NCBI GenBank assembly: GCA_963789515.1
Contig: CAWBKW010000006.1
Location: 1 to 64,000 of the forward strand
DNA: 64,000 bases
Direction of reading: 5' to 3'
Origin: JBAXEO01 sp963789515
GTDB lineage: Bacteria; Actinomycetota; Coriobacteriia; Anaerosomatales; JAAXUF01
Position 1 is the first letter of the stretch, and the number at the start of each line of letters is the position of its first letter. This document shows, one piece after another, positions 34,872 through 43,601 of the stretch. A program made the position numbers and the translations under genes. A model generated the notes under the pieces. That model saw nothing but the letters and a program-made list of their open reading frames with translations, was not told the origin of the DNA and did not search any database.

Positions 34872-35048
34872 GCTCTGGACCGTCCTTCGGGTCGAATGAC
34901 CGCACCTGCACGAGCTCGCCCAGCTGAACCGCGCGCTGCCATGCGTGTCGGCAGGCGCTGCAGCTTCAGTCTAGCGACAAGGAGCCCCGTTGACACCTGC
35001 GGGGATCGACAACGTCGTTCACGGCACAGCGGGACCCGGGGTTCCGCT

Positions 35049-35453
35049 CTACGAATCGTCTTGCATGGTGCAGATCTTCTGCATGCGAGCCGCCGAAGCG
35101 TACATGATCGCCGAGATCACCATCGGGAGTGCGAGCAGAAAGGCCATCGCGCCCCATGCGCCGCCCGACCAGCCCGCCAATGAGCCCCAAACCACGATTC
35201 CCAGAGCGCCGAGCGCGAGGAGCAGCGCAGCCAGATTCTCGTAGAAGAGCCCGACCACGAAGACGATGATCAAGCCGCCCGAGAAGAGCAGCCCGTATGC
35301 CGTCGCAACGCCGAGGGGCTGACCCTGATAGGCGTACTGATTGCCGAACCCCATCCAGAACGTGAACAGGATTCCCAGAATGACCAGAAAGCGGGCGACG
35401 ATACGCTGGGCGTTCATCTGCTCGGACTTGCAGGTGCGTGCGAGTAGTTCCAC
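35049..35453 (-). CDS. Small multi-pass membrane protein
   Basis: 134 residues from the GTG at 35453, which has AAGGAG seven bases upstream; an internal ATG at 35417 lacks a good site. About four hydrophobic helices ('FLVILGILFTFWMGFGN', 'LLFSGGLIIVFVVGLFY', 'LAALLLALGALGIVVWGSL', 'GAMAFLLALPMVISAIMYA') and a short polar tail with one Cys. No family recognised. It lies downstream of the flavoreductase gene on the same strand with a 78-bp gap, so co-transcription is possible. Confidence 0.65.
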   Translation of the reverse strand: MELLARTCKSEQMNAQRIVARFLVILGILFTFWMGFGNQYAYQGQPLGVATAYGLLFSGGLIIVFVVGLFYENLAALLLALGALGIVVWGSLAGWSGGAWGAMAFLLALPMVISAIMYASAARMQKICTMQDDS

Positions 35454-35531
35454 AGGACATCTCCTTCAACGCGACGTATGGGCGGCAGAGGAGCGTTGCT
35501 CGTGGGAATTGTTCCCATCCGCGGGCGCCTC

Positions 35532-36275
35532 CTATCGCGGGGCAGGATCGCCGCCGACCTGCGGAGGCACGGATGGCTGCGGCCTGAAGCGCTCCACGAG
35601 CCTGCGCTCCGGACGCACCTCGAGTTCGTCGAGGACCAGTTCCATCGACTCGACCATCGGCGGGGGTCCCGCAACGATGAACGGCCTGTCGTCTTCCGGG
35701 GGCCCAAGGTGTCGGCGGACCGTCTCGGCCGTGATGAATCCCCTCTCGCCGCTCCACCCCGCCGGCGGCTGCTCGAAGCACAGCACCGTGCGAACGCCGT
35801 TCGACGCCATCGCAGCGAACTCGGCCTCGAACGGCACGCACGACGCGTCGCGGTTTCCGTAGAAGAGCAGCGCATCGTCAAAGACGCGCCCGGTTGCGCA
35901 GGCGTCCCTGAGCATGCTGCGCGCAGGTGTGATCCCCACGCCCCCGACCAGGAACGCCACCCGGCCCGAGTCCGGCGGCAACCTCAAGCGCCCTCCCGGG
36001 CCGGTCACAGAGGCATGATCACCGGGGGCCAGGTCCTTGAGCGCATTCTTGAACGCCGAGCCGGAGAGCCGTGTCGTGATCTCGAGGTAGTCGTCGCTCG
36101 GCGCCGAGCAGATCGTGAAGGTCTCGGCGAGGCGTGACTCGCCGACGGACAGCGTCAGCACGATCCACTGCCCGGCGACGAACACGAATCCGGGCGGACG
36201 GGAGAACCGTGCCGACACCACGTCGGCACCGCACGCGTCCTGTCCGAGGTAGTCAACGTCGTGGGCAGAGCCCAT
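35532..36275 (-). CDS. FAD/NAD(P)-dependent oxidoreductase, ferredoxin-reductase type
   Basis: 247 residues from the ATG at 36275 (GGAGG upstream). FAD-binding beta barrel with 'FVAGQWIVLTLSVGE' and a variant of the RxYS motif ('AETFTICSAPS'), then an NAD(P)-binding domain with GGVGITP and 'FYGNRDASCVPFEAEF', and an 'AGPPPMVESMELVL' end. No 2Fe-2S domain is fused. It should shuttle electrons between NAD(P)H and a redox partner. The divergently transcribed molybdopterin lipoprotein 89 bp away is a plausible partner, as in flavoreductase-molybdoenzyme pairs. Gly/Pro-rich C-terminal tail. Confidence 0.87.
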   Translation of the reverse strand: MGSAHDVDYLGQDACGADVVSARFSRPPGFVFVAGQWIVLTLSVGESRLAETFTICSAPSDDYLEITTRLSGSAFKNALKDLAPGDHASVTGPGGRLRLPPDSGRVAFLVGGVGITPARSMLRDACATGRVFDDALLFYGNRDASCVPFEAEFAAMASNGVRTVLCFEQPPAGWSGERGFITAETVRRHLGPPEDDRPFIVAGPPPMVESMELVLDELEVRPERRLVERFRPQPSVPPQVGGDPAPR

Positions 36276-36325
36276 CGGTCCTCCGCAGCTGGTAGTTGAA
36301 GACTCCCTCGGGAACATACCCTTCA

Positions 36326-36343
36326 GCCGAGCGGTTGCTCGGC
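36326..36343. other. Palindromic hairpin GCCGAGC-GGTT-GCTCGGC
   Basis: Perfect 7-bp inverted repeat with a 4-nt loop in the 88-bp divergent intergenic region between the flavoreductase and the molybdopterin lipoprotein, about 20 bp before the latter's start. It could be an operator for both genes or an RNA hairpin near the ribosome-binding site. Confidence 0.4.
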
Positions 36344-36363
36344 ACATCCGAACGGAGAGTTCT

Positions 36364-37077
36364 ATGCACACGAACACACGGCTGTTGTCGTGGACACTCG
36401 CATTGGCCACCACCGCTCTGCTCGCCTCAGGCTGCGCTCGCCTCATTCCCCCCAGTGCGACGCCCATCCCGCCGGCGGCGGCCGAGCAGAGCGCGGTACC
36501 GACGGCGACGGACTTGGGCACGGTCGAGGTGCGCGAATACAAGGGCAAGAAGCTCGACGCCGTCGCGAGCGAACCCGAGAACTCCATCAAGGGACCGCAG
36601 CAGGTGGACCGCTCGACCTACCGACTCGCCGTGACCGGCAAGGTCAAGCGGCCGCTCGAGCTGACCTACAAGCAGGTCTTGGCGATGCCCTCCTACCAGA
36701 AGGCGACCACGCTGAACTGCGTCGAAGGCTGGAGCAGGACCTACCTGTGGCAGGGTGTCCGACTGCGCGACCTGCTCGCCGACGCAGGATACGACCCGAG
36801 CGCAAAGACCGTGATCTTCACCAGTGCGGACGGCTACTCGACGTCCCTCCCGCTCGACTTCGTGGTCGATCGCAACCTGCTGCTCGCCTACGCGATGAAC
36901 GGACAGGAGATTCCGCCGGAGCGCGGATTCCCGTTCCAGGTTGTCGCTGAAGACCGGCTCGGCTACAAGTGGGCGAAATGGGTGACCGGCATCGAGGTCT
37001 CCGACGATCCGAACTACAAGGGCTACTGGGAGACACGCGGCTACGACAACGACGCGATGCTCCCCGGCGCGAAGTAG
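36364..37077 (+). CDS. Molybdopterin-dependent oxidoreductase lipoprotein (sulfite-oxidase fold)
   Basis: 237 residues. The signal peptide ends in lipobox LASGC (lipid Cys24), so the protein is anchored outside the membrane. The rest is an oxidoreductase molybdopterin-binding domain: 'YRLAVTGKVKRPLELTY', the Mo-ligand Cys119 in 'TTLNCVEGWS', 'DLLADAGYDP', 'GYSTSLPLDFV', and the 'RLVVPG'-equivalent region 'FPFQVVAEDRLGYKWAKWVTGIEV'. This is the YedY/MsrP/sulfite-oxidase fold without a C-terminal dimer domain. The substrate is unknown; MsrP repairs methionine sulfoxide, but single-domain lipoprotein forms are uncharacterised. Divergent flavoreductase next door. Confidence 0.88.
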   Translation: MHTNTRLLSWTLALATTALLASGCARLIPPSATPIPPAAAEQSAVPTATDLGTVEVREYKGKKLDAVASEPENSIKGPQQVDRSTYRLAVTGKVKRPLELTYKQVLAMPSYQKATTLNCVEGWSRTYLWQGVRLRDLLADAGYDPSAKTVIFTSADGYSTSLPLDFVVDRNLLLAYAMNGQEIPPERGFPFQVVAEDRLGYKWAKWVTGIEVSDDPNYKGYWETRGYDNDAMLPGAK

Positions 37078-37103
37078 GCGCGCCAGTCGTACCCTGAGCG
37101 AAC

Positions 37104-37793
37104 CTAGGCCGGGATGATCACGAACAGGAGCACCGACAGGAAGTGCAGGATGCTTCCGGCGAGCACCCACAGGTGCCACACGGCGTGCATGTAGCGAACC
37201 TGCTTCATGACGTAGAAGACCGTCCCGAACGTGTAGCACAGACCGCCCGCCACCAAGAGCCAGACGCCGGCCGGCGGCAGTGCGGCGGTGAGCGGCCTGA
37301 TCGAGAACACGATCATCCAGCCCATGCCGAGGTACACCGCCGCCGAAAGCCAGCGCGGGCGGTACGTCCAGAATGCCTCGGCGGCGATACCGGCGATCGC
37401 CAGAGTCCATATCACGCCGAAGACCACGAGGCCTCCGGACCCGCGCAGGGTCACGAGGCAGAACGGCGTGTACGTCCCCGCGATCAGTACGTAGATCCCG
37501 CAGTGGTCCAGGATCTTGAAGACGTGCTTGACGCGTTCCTGCGGGAAGCTGTGATAGAGGGTCGATGCGGTGTACTCGAGCACCAGAGATATCCCGTAGA
37601 CGAGCGCGCTGGCGATGGCCCAGGGGTTGCCGCTCTGACCCGCGTACACGAGCAGCATCGTGAGTGCGGCGACCGACAGGCCGACGCCGAGCCCGTGGAT
37701 GATGCTGTTGGCGATCTCCTCGCCCAACGTGTACGGGCGACCACGCGAGCTGCCCATCGGCTGTGCGGCCTGCCCGGCGTCCGACTGAGTCAC
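37104..37793 (-). CDS. Hemolysin III/YqfA family membrane protein
   Basis: 229 residues from the GTG at 37793, which shares GTGA with the tautomerase stop; an ATG at 37757 is the alternative. Seven hydrophobic helices and the PAQR/HlyIII residues: 'NSIIHGLGVG', 'TASTLYHSFP' (Ser/His metal ligands), 'ILDHCGIYVLIAGTYTPF' and the final 'HAVWHLWVLAGSILHF' (His pair). Members form a zinc site in the membrane; physiological role unclear, hemolysis is not general. Coupled to the tautomerase gene. Confidence 0.9.
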   Translation of the reverse strand: MTQSDAGQAAQPMGSSRGRPYTLGEEIANSIIHGLGVGLSVAALTMLLVYAGQSGNPWAIASALVYGISLVLEYTASTLYHSFPQERVKHVFKILDHCGIYVLIAGTYTPFCLVTLRGSGGLVVFGVIWTLAIAGIAAEAFWTYRPRWLSAAVYLGMGWMIVFSIRPLTAALPPAGVWLLVAGGLCYTFGTVFYVMKQVRYMHAVWHLWVLAGSILHFLSVLLFVIIPA

Positions 37794-38185
37794 GACTCGT
37801 CGTCGTCTTCGGCCGAGGACGTCAACGTGCACTGCATGACGCCGCCCAACGCGAAACACTCGGCGGACGGGTCGTTCACGAGCACCATGATGTCGTGCGA
37901 ATAGATGCCGGGCTTCTCGCCGAGCCGCTGCACGATCGCGCTGTAGAGCGCCTCCTTCAGGTCCGGCCCTCGACCCGGCAGCATCGACACCTCGATGATC
38001 GTGAGCCGGTCGGAGCGGATCTCAGGAGCGTCGATGTTCTCGGCGGGAGTCTCGATCAGTCGCTGCATGACGCGCTCATCAGGCACGCCGAGTGACTCGA
38101 CGATCGCCATGCGGACACCGTGGAGGATGTCGCGCTTGTAGGCAGTGGTCTTGCCGGACTGGATGTCGATTCGGACTATCGGCAT
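37790..38185 (-). CDS. Tautomerase-family protein
   Basis: 131 residues, beginning MPIVRIDIQSG; Pro2 becomes the N-terminal catalytic proline after Met removal, as in 4-oxalocrotonate tautomerase and MIF-like folds. Two beta-alpha-beta units fit the longer 'tautomerase_2' group ('KRDILHGVRMAIVESLGVPDE', 'LKEALYSAIVQRLGE'). It has an acidic tail. GAGGGAG precedes the ATG, and TATAGT lies in the 84-bp upstream gap. The substrate is unknown. Confidence 0.87.
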   Translation of the reverse strand: MPIVRIDIQSGKTTAYKRDILHGVRMAIVESLGVPDERVMQRLIETPAENIDAPEIRSDRLTIIEVSMLPGRGPDLKEALYSAIVQRLGEKPGIYSHDIMVLVNDPSAECFALGGVMQCTLTSSAEDDDES

Positions 38186-38269
38186 GGCATCTCCCTCAGT
38201 TCACGCGTGATTCTACTATACCCACCGGTCAGGTTCGCACGGCACGAGGCCCCGATCCGGTTGACGCGT

Positions 38270-39224
38270 CTAGACCTCAGAGGCCTCGATGGGATTCTCG
38301 GCGGCAGCCAGGGCGACGCGACGGGCCTGTCCCTTGGTCTGCACCACGACCACCCCCACGATCGCCACCGCGCCACCGACGATGGTGAGCACCGTCGGGA
38401 GCTCGCCGAGCCAGACCCAGGCGATCGCCATCGCCAGCACGGGCGCGAGGTAGAGGAAGGACGACAGAATCGAAGCCGGCATGCGCGCAAGGGCGTAGTT
38501 CCACAGCACGTAGGCGATCGCAGCCGGGAAGATGCCCAGGTAGATGATGGCGAGCGTCGCCGAGGGTGCGGCTTGGGGCATCTGCGCGACGAGGCCGGGA
38601 GCGAAGAACAGCAGCGGGATGGTCCCGGCCCAGATCGAGTAGCTGGTGAACTCGAGCGCCGAATAGTGCGTCAGCGGCTGTTTCGAGATGATGAAGAACG
38701 CCGAGGTCGACACCGCCGCGAGCAGGATCAGGAGCGCTCCCGGGTCGAAGCTCAGCCCCGTGCCCTGGCTGAGCGAGATCACGGCGACCCCCACGAACGC
38801 GATGGCGATACCGAGCCACCCGAGGACGGTCAGCCGCTCGCCGAGAAAGGCCATCGACATCAGGGCGGTGAACACGGGGCCGGCCGCGATGAGCAGCGAC
38901 GCGGCGCCTGACTCGACCGTCATCTCGCCGAAGTTGAGCGCCACGTGGTAGATCGTGATGCCGGTGAGCCCTGCGGCGGCGATTCGCCCGAGGTCACGTG
39001 CGTCCGGAAGCCGCATGCGGGTGACGAGCGCATAGAGCGCGAGAACCACAGACGCCGTGCCGAAGCGCAGCAGAGCCACCTCGCCCGGGCCGTACCCGCC
39101 GGGGCCGGGAACACCGGTCGGGAGTGAGCCGCATGCCCGCCCTGATGCCGGCGAAGGCCGACGCCCACAACAAGAGCGTCACCGCGATCGCGGCCCAGGT
39201 CCTGGGGTCGCGTTTCCAGCTCAT
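38270..39224 (-). CDS. EamA/DMT-family transporter, frameshifted
   Basis: Drug/metabolite-type exporter with ten predicted helices in two EamA repeats. The first helix and loop ('TWAAIAVTLLLWASAFAGIRAGM') start at ATG 39224. Near 39115-39122 an extra base breaks the frame, and the remainder continues 'TGVPGPGGYGPGEVALLRFG' to the end. The corrected length is ~317 residues, normal for the family. The conserved 'GPGEVALLRF' loop lies exactly across the break. Substrate unknown (amino acids, nucleosides or drugs). Confidence 0.85.
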
Positions 39225-39284
39225 GAGGTCCCTTCGTCGGCCGAGCGCGCGAGTAGCCAGTCTAGCCGCACGGCGCGGCAGGTT

Positions 39285-40031
39285 CTAGCCGAACTGCGAC
39301 ACCCTGATACGCCCACCGTCGCCGGGCTCGCCCGCACCGATCGCTTCGAGATCGTCGAGCAGTGCGAACAGCCGCTGGCGGCACTCCGGGATATTGAAGT
39401 ACGCACCTCGGAGGATTCTCTCTGCGGTCATGACGAAGGGGTCCCAGACCGCGAGTTCGTCGGCGCACTCGGCTATCAGGTCGCGGAGCGCCGCCTCGGT
39501 CCACTCCAGGTGGAACTGCAGACCCACCACCCGTCCGTCGAAGACGAACGCCTGGTTCGCGCAGACCTCACTCGACAGCGACGGGGCGATTCCCACCGGC
39601 AGCTCGAAGGTGTCGCCGTGCCACTGGCCGACGATCACCGGCCCGTCCCACTTGGAGAACAGCGGCCCCGCTGCGCCCTCCAGCGTGCGCTCGACGGGGA
39701 ACCAGCCTATCTCGGGGTGCTCGTTGCGGCGCACCGTCCCCCCGAGCACCTCGGCGAGGATCTGCGCGCCGAGACAGATGCCGAGCACAGGGCGACCTGC
39801 GGCGATGACGGCGGCGATGAAGTGCTTCTCTGCGCGAAGCCACGGGGAGGCGGACTCATCGTCGGCAGACATCGGACCACCCATGACCACGAGAAGGTCG
39901 ATGTCCTCGGGAGACGGGTGCTCTTCGAGAAGGGCAAGCGAGGTCGTCAGGTCATGCCGACGCTCGGATGCCCACTCCGCAATGGCGGCGGGGCCCTCGA
40001 AGGGGACGTGCTGAACCACGTGCACTCGCAT
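39285..40031 (-). CDS. Type 1 glutamine amidotransferase (GMP-synthase-like)
   Basis: 248 residues with a class-I GATase triad: nucleophile Cys in 'GICLGAQ', and the His/Glu pair in 'GLQFHLEWT'. 'VVMGGPMSADD' is the oxyanion loop. It lacks a synthetase domain, as in the stand-alone homologues grouped with GMP synthase N-domains or gamma-glutamyl hydrolases. It probably hydrolyses glutamine or a gamma-glutamyl compound. GGGGGA before the ATG. Divergent from the TrkA pair, 193 bp apart. Confidence 0.87.
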   Translation of the reverse strand: MRVHVVQHVPFEGPAAIAEWASERRHDLTTSLALLEEHPSPEDIDLLVVMGGPMSADDESASPWLRAEKHFIAAVIAAGRPVLGICLGAQILAEVLGGTVRRNEHPEIGWFPVERTLEGAAGPLFSKWDGPVIVGQWHGDTFELPVGIAPSLSSEVCANQAFVFDGRVVGLQFHLEWTEAALRDLIAECADELAVWDPFVMTAERILRGAYFNIPECRQRLFALLDDLEAIGAGEPGDGGRIRVSQFG

Positions 40032-40224
40032 GGTGTCCCCCGTTTCTCTCGCGCGGCCTCCCAGATGATTCTACCCATGCGAGTGCAGGGTCGAGCCCCC
40101 TTGCAGCGAGCGATTCTCGCAAGTACGGGTGACGCGCGGCGCAACGGGTACTAGGATGGTGCGATGTTGAACGCTCACCCGAGGTGATCGGCCGTCGAGC
40201 CGCTCCGGACGAGGGAGTCCGCAC

Positions 40225-40872
40225 ATGCACGTGGTAATCGGAGGGTACGGCCGCGTGGGCCGCTACATCGCCCACGAACTCGAAGACAAGGGGCACTCGG
40301 TGGCGGTCGTGGACCGAAGCGCCGAGGTTTTCGAGGAGTTCGAAGGCATCAAGGGCATGCGGCTCACCGGTGAGGTGTTCGACCGCGACACGCTGATCAA
40401 GGCCGGCATCGAGCGAGCCGATGCGTTCGTCGCCGCTACGAGCGGTGACAACAGCAACATCGTTGCGGCTCGCGTCGCACGCGAGCGCTTCGGAGTGCCG
40501 CTGGTGGTCGCCCGTATCTTCGATCCCAAGCGCGCGTCGATCTACGAACGCTTCGGCATTCCGACCGTCTCGGCGGTGCAGTGGTCGGCGTCTCGGCTCC
40601 TCGCCATGGTCCTCGACCCCAAGGCGCGCAGCGACTTCGCGTTCGGGCAGGGCGAGGTGCTGCTCGTCGAGATCGAGGCGACCCAGGCCGTGGAGGGCAA
40701 GCGCGTGCTCGACATCGAACTGCCTCGGGTCCTCTCGGTGGTCTCGGCCGAGCGTGACGGACATGCGGTGCTGCTCACCGACATCGACGTCGTTCACGCG
40801 GGCGACCTGCTCTATATCGCAATCGACCGTGACTCGATCCCTGAGCTGCGCAAGCTCATGGGAATGCAGTAG
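40225..40872 (+). CDS. TrkA/RCK-domain potassium regulatory protein (first copy)
   Basis: 215 residues. Rossmann-fold RCK_N with GGYGRVG at 6-12 and the acidic end 'VVDRSAE', a conserved 'ATSGDNSNI' loop, and a C-terminal RCK_C/TrkA_C domain ('GQGEVLLVEIEATQAVEGKRV'). Such proteins bind NAD(H) or ATP/ADP and gate Trk/Ktr or similar K+ channels. No TrkH/KtrB pore is in the window; the nearest K+ protein is the KimA-type transporter convergent at 41601. GAGGGAG before the ATG. Nine bases separate it from the second copy. Confidence 0.92.
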   Translation: MHVVIGGYGRVGRYIAHELEDKGHSVAVVDRSAEVFEEFEGIKGMRLTGEVFDRDTLIKAGIERADAFVAATSGDNSNIVAARVARERFGVPLVVARIFDPKRASIYERFGIPTVSAVQWSASRLLAMVLDPKARSDFAFGQGEVLLVEIEATQAVEGKRVLDIELPRVLSVVSAERDGHAVLLTDIDVVHAGDLLYIAIDRDSIPELRKLMGMQ

Positions 40873-40881
40873 GAGGCCGCC

Positions 40882-41604
40882 ATGAAGGTCGTCATTGTCG
40901 GAGCCGGCAAGTCCGGTCTCTATCTCGCACAGGAGCTGAAGTCAGAGCACGAAGTGACGCTCATCGAGAGCCGCTTCGACCGCTCTGACGTGGTCGCGGC
41001 AATGATGCCCGACATCCACGTCGTGCACGGCGATGCGTGCGAGACCGATGTACTCGAACACGCACAGATCGGTTCGGCCGACCTCGTTATCGCGGCAACC
41101 GGCGACGACGAAGACAATCTCGTGGTGGCGATGCTCTCCAAGCACTTCGGGAGCGAGAAGGTCTTCGCGCGCATCAACCATCCCAAGAACGAGTGGCTCT
41201 TCACCAAGGACTTCGGCGTCGACGTGCCGGTCTCTTCCACTTCGATGATGCTTTCGCTGGTGGAGAAGGAGGTCGGCTTCGGCGACCTCATCACGCTCTT
41301 GCGCCTGCAGGCCGACAACGTCTCGATCGAGGAGATCACCCTGCCGCCGACGGCCTCGGCTGTCGGCAAACAGCTCATGGACCTCTCGCTGCCGGAGAAC
41401 TGCCACATCATGGCGATCATCACCCCGACCGGCGAACTCACGATCGCCAAGGGGGACACGCTGCTCAGTGCCGGTGACGAGCTACTGCTCATCTCCGACG
41501 GCCAGCGCGACGACGAGGTCTGCACTGCCCTGGGCGTTGGCAAGGAAGCAATCGTCTCGGCAGCCGACGCGGTCGCAAGCCACGCCGACGACGCTGGCGC
41601 CTAG
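40882..41604 (+). CDS. TrkA/RCK-domain potassium regulatory protein (second copy)
   Basis: 240 residues. RCK_N with 'VVIVGAGKSGLYLAQEL' and acidic 'TLIESRFDR', 'AATGDDEDNLV', then RCK_C ('LPPTASAVGKQLMDLSLPENC', 'TIAKGDTLLSAGDELLLIS'). It is about 25 residues longer than its neighbour and clearly paralogous; the CglK/KtrA-style tandem pair in Coriobacteria is common. Strong AGGAGG upstream. The stop TAG is part of a CTAG shared with the stop of the convergent KimA-like gene. Confidence 0.92.
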   Translation: MKVVIVGAGKSGLYLAQELKSEHEVTLIESRFDRSDVVAAMMPDIHVVHGDACETDVLEHAQIGSADLVIAATGDDEDNLVVAMLSKHFGSEKVFARINHPKNEWLFTKDFGVDVPVSSTSMMLSLVEKEVGFGDLITLLRLQADNVSIEEITLPPTASAVGKQLMDLSLPENCHIMAIITPTGELTIAKGDTLLSAGDELLLISDGQRDDEVCTALGVGKEAIVSAADAVASHADDAGA

Positions 41605-43502
41605 TTCTGCGGGGCGCGCTCGGACTTGACGACCTGCTCGGGCTCGTCGTCGAAGTCGGGATGGTAGGGCACATCGGTGACGATGACACCCTCCTGCCCG
41701 AACAGCTGCTGCTTGATCCAGAACGAGGTCTGGTCGTGGAGCATCGCGTCGGCGGCGTTGGTCGGCGCGTACTCCGGCAGGATCACCGTCACGACGTGGT
41801 CCTTGCTCGGCCGCGGGATGTTGCGCACGTAGTCGACCAGCGGGGCGATCACCTCGCGGTACGGCGACTCCACGACGTTCAGCCGGATCCCCATCTGGGC
41901 CTTGTCCCAGCGAGCGCGAAACTCCTCGCCCTGCTCGCCGGACACGTCGATGTAGAGCGCCTCGGTGGTGTCGGCGCGTAGTGTCTTGGCGTACTGGAGC
42001 GCCCTGACCAGGCGTCGGTCGATGTCCTTCACCAGGACGATCACGTGATTGTGCAGGCGGTTGTAGGCCTGCCAGTTCAAGTCGGCGAGCTCGTCGTCGG
42101 GCAGAGCGAGCTCGGCTCGGACCATGTCGTAGCGCCGCTTCACCCAGGCGAAGTAGGAGACCATGATCGGCACGATGACCACGACGATCCAGCCGCCAGC
42201 GGTGAACTTCGTGATCGCGATGACCGAGAAGACGATTCCGGTGGTGATCGCGCCGACAACGTTGATGATCGCCGATCGCTTCCAGTTGGGGTCGTCCTTG
42301 AAGCGGAACCAGTGCAGCACCATTCCCGATTGCGAGAGCGTGAAGCACATGAACACGCCGAGGGCATACAGCGGAATCAGCGCGCTGGTCTTGCCCTGGA
42401 ATCCGATGATGAGGACTGCCGCGGCACCTGTCAGCAAGAGGATGCCGTTGCTGTGCACCAACCGGTAGCCCTTGTCCTTGAGCTGGTGCGGCAGGAAGTC
42501 ATCGGTCGCCATGAACGAGCCCAGCCGAGGGAAGTCCGCGTAGCTCGTGTTCGCCGCAACGACGAGGATGCCCATCGTGGCGAACGAGATCAGGTAGTAG
42601 ATGATGCCCGTGCCGAAAAGCTGGCGCGAGATCTGGCTGATCACCGTCTCGGTCTCGACGTCTCGGACGCCCGCGGTGACCGCGATCCAGCTGATTCCCA
42701 GGAAGAGGACGAGCAGAATGCCCGCCATCCAGGTAAGCGTCTTGGCGGCGTTCTTCGAGACCGGCTCCCTGAACGCCTGGACGCCGTTGGCGATCGCCTC
42801 GACACCCGTCATGGCCGCACAGCCCGACGCGAAGGCGCGCAGGAGCAAGAAGAGAGTGAAGGTCTGCACAGGTTCGATCGCCTCGCTGGCGGAGGGAACC
42901 GTGAGGGCCGCGGTTCCCTTGGTGAGAGCTACGAACAACCCGTACACGATCATGAGTACGATCAGGCCGATGAATGCGAACGTCGGACCGGCGAAGAGCG
43001 CTCCGGACTCCTTCACGCCGCGCAAGTTGCCGACCATGAGCAGCACGACGAAGAAGAGCGCGATGGGCACCGTCCATCGGTACAGCTGGGGAAACGCCGA
43101 CGTGATCGCAGCTGTGCCGCTCGAAATGGACACGGCGACGGTGAGGACGTAGTCGACCAGCAGCGACGCGCCTGCGACGAGCCCGGCCATGTCGCCGAGG
43201 TTCTCCTTGGCCACGATGTAGGAGCCGCCGCCCGAGGGATAGGCGCGAATTGTCTGCCTGTACGAGAGCGAGACGATGATGAGGAGCACGCCGATCGCGA
43301 TGGCGACCGGCCACGCGAGGTGCAGGAACGCGGCTCCGGCGAGTGAGAGTACGAGAATGATCTCGCCGGTGGCGTAGGCGACCGAGGAGATTGCGTCGCT
43401 TGAGAAGACCGCGAGCGCGATGGGGTTGCTCAGGCGCTGATGCCGGGACTCCTCGTTGTGAAGCGGATCGCCCAAGAAGATGTTCTTGACGCGGCTGGCC
43501 AT
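41601..43502 (-). CDS. KimA-type (APC superfamily) potassium transporter
   Basis: 633 residues: an APC-fold membrane region of ~12 helices to about residue 470, then a ~160-residue cytosolic tail with a USP-like fold ('HNHVIVLVKDIDRRLVRALQYAKTL', 'VVTVILPEY'). Length, opening 'LSNPIALAVFSSDAISSVAYATGE' and the tail match KimA/YdaO, the K+/H+ symporter of Bacillus. In Bacillus the gene is under c-di-AMP control; I do not see a ydaO riboswitch in the 99 bp before this start. The two RCK proteins facing it fit a potassium cluster. Confidence 0.83.
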   Translation of the reverse strand: MASRVKNIFLGDPLHNEESRHQRLSNPIALAVFSSDAISSVAYATGEIILVLSLAGAAFLHLAWPVAIAIGVLLIIVSLSYRQTIRAYPSGGGSYIVAKENLGDMAGLVAGASLLVDYVLTVAVSISSGTAAITSAFPQLYRWTVPIALFFVVLLMVGNLRGVKESGALFAGPTFAFIGLIVLMIVYGLFVALTKGTAALTVPSASEAIEPVQTFTLFLLLRAFASGCAAMTGVEAIANGVQAFREPVSKNAAKTLTWMAGILLVLFLGISWIAVTAGVRDVETETVISQISRQLFGTGIIYYLISFATMGILVVAANTSYADFPRLGSFMATDDFLPHQLKDKGYRLVHSNGILLLTGAAAVLIIGFQGKTSALIPLYALGVFMCFTLSQSGMVLHWFRFKDDPNWKRSAIINVVGAITTGIVFSVIAITKFTAGGWIVVVIVPIMVSYFAWVKRRYDMVRAELALPDDELADLNWQAYNRLHNHVIVLVKDIDRRLVRALQYAKTLRADTTEALYIDVSGEQGEEFRARWDKAQMGIRLNVVESPYREVIAPLVDYVRNIPRPSKDHVVTVILPEYAPTNAADAMLHDQTSFWIKQQLFGQEGVIVTDVPYHPDFDDEPEQVVKSERAPQN

Positions 43503-43550
43503 GCGTGACTACGACCTCTCGGCTGGTGCCAAACGCGCCGTGCGACGCGC

Positions 43551-43569
43551 GGGGGTGCAGCGCACCCCC
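43551..43569. other. GC-rich hairpin upstream of the KimA-type gene
   Basis: GGGGGTGC / GCACCCCC with a 3-nt loop, between the acidic protein's stop (43602) and the transporter start (43502). No T run follows, so it is a weak terminator or leader hairpin. Confidence 0.4.
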
Positions 43570-43601
43570 TGCCCTGACAAGCTCATCTGCACAGGATAGT
43601 G

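Noticed and set aside
42045..43346. Plus-strand frame opposite the KimA-type transporter
   Set aside because: Asp/Arg/His-rich shadow with no hydrophobic segment; the minus strand encodes twelve clear membrane helices.
43503..43601. c-di-AMP (ydaO) riboswitch upstream of KimA
   Set aside because: The gap is only 99 bp and lacks the conserved ydaO segments; only a GC hairpin was found.
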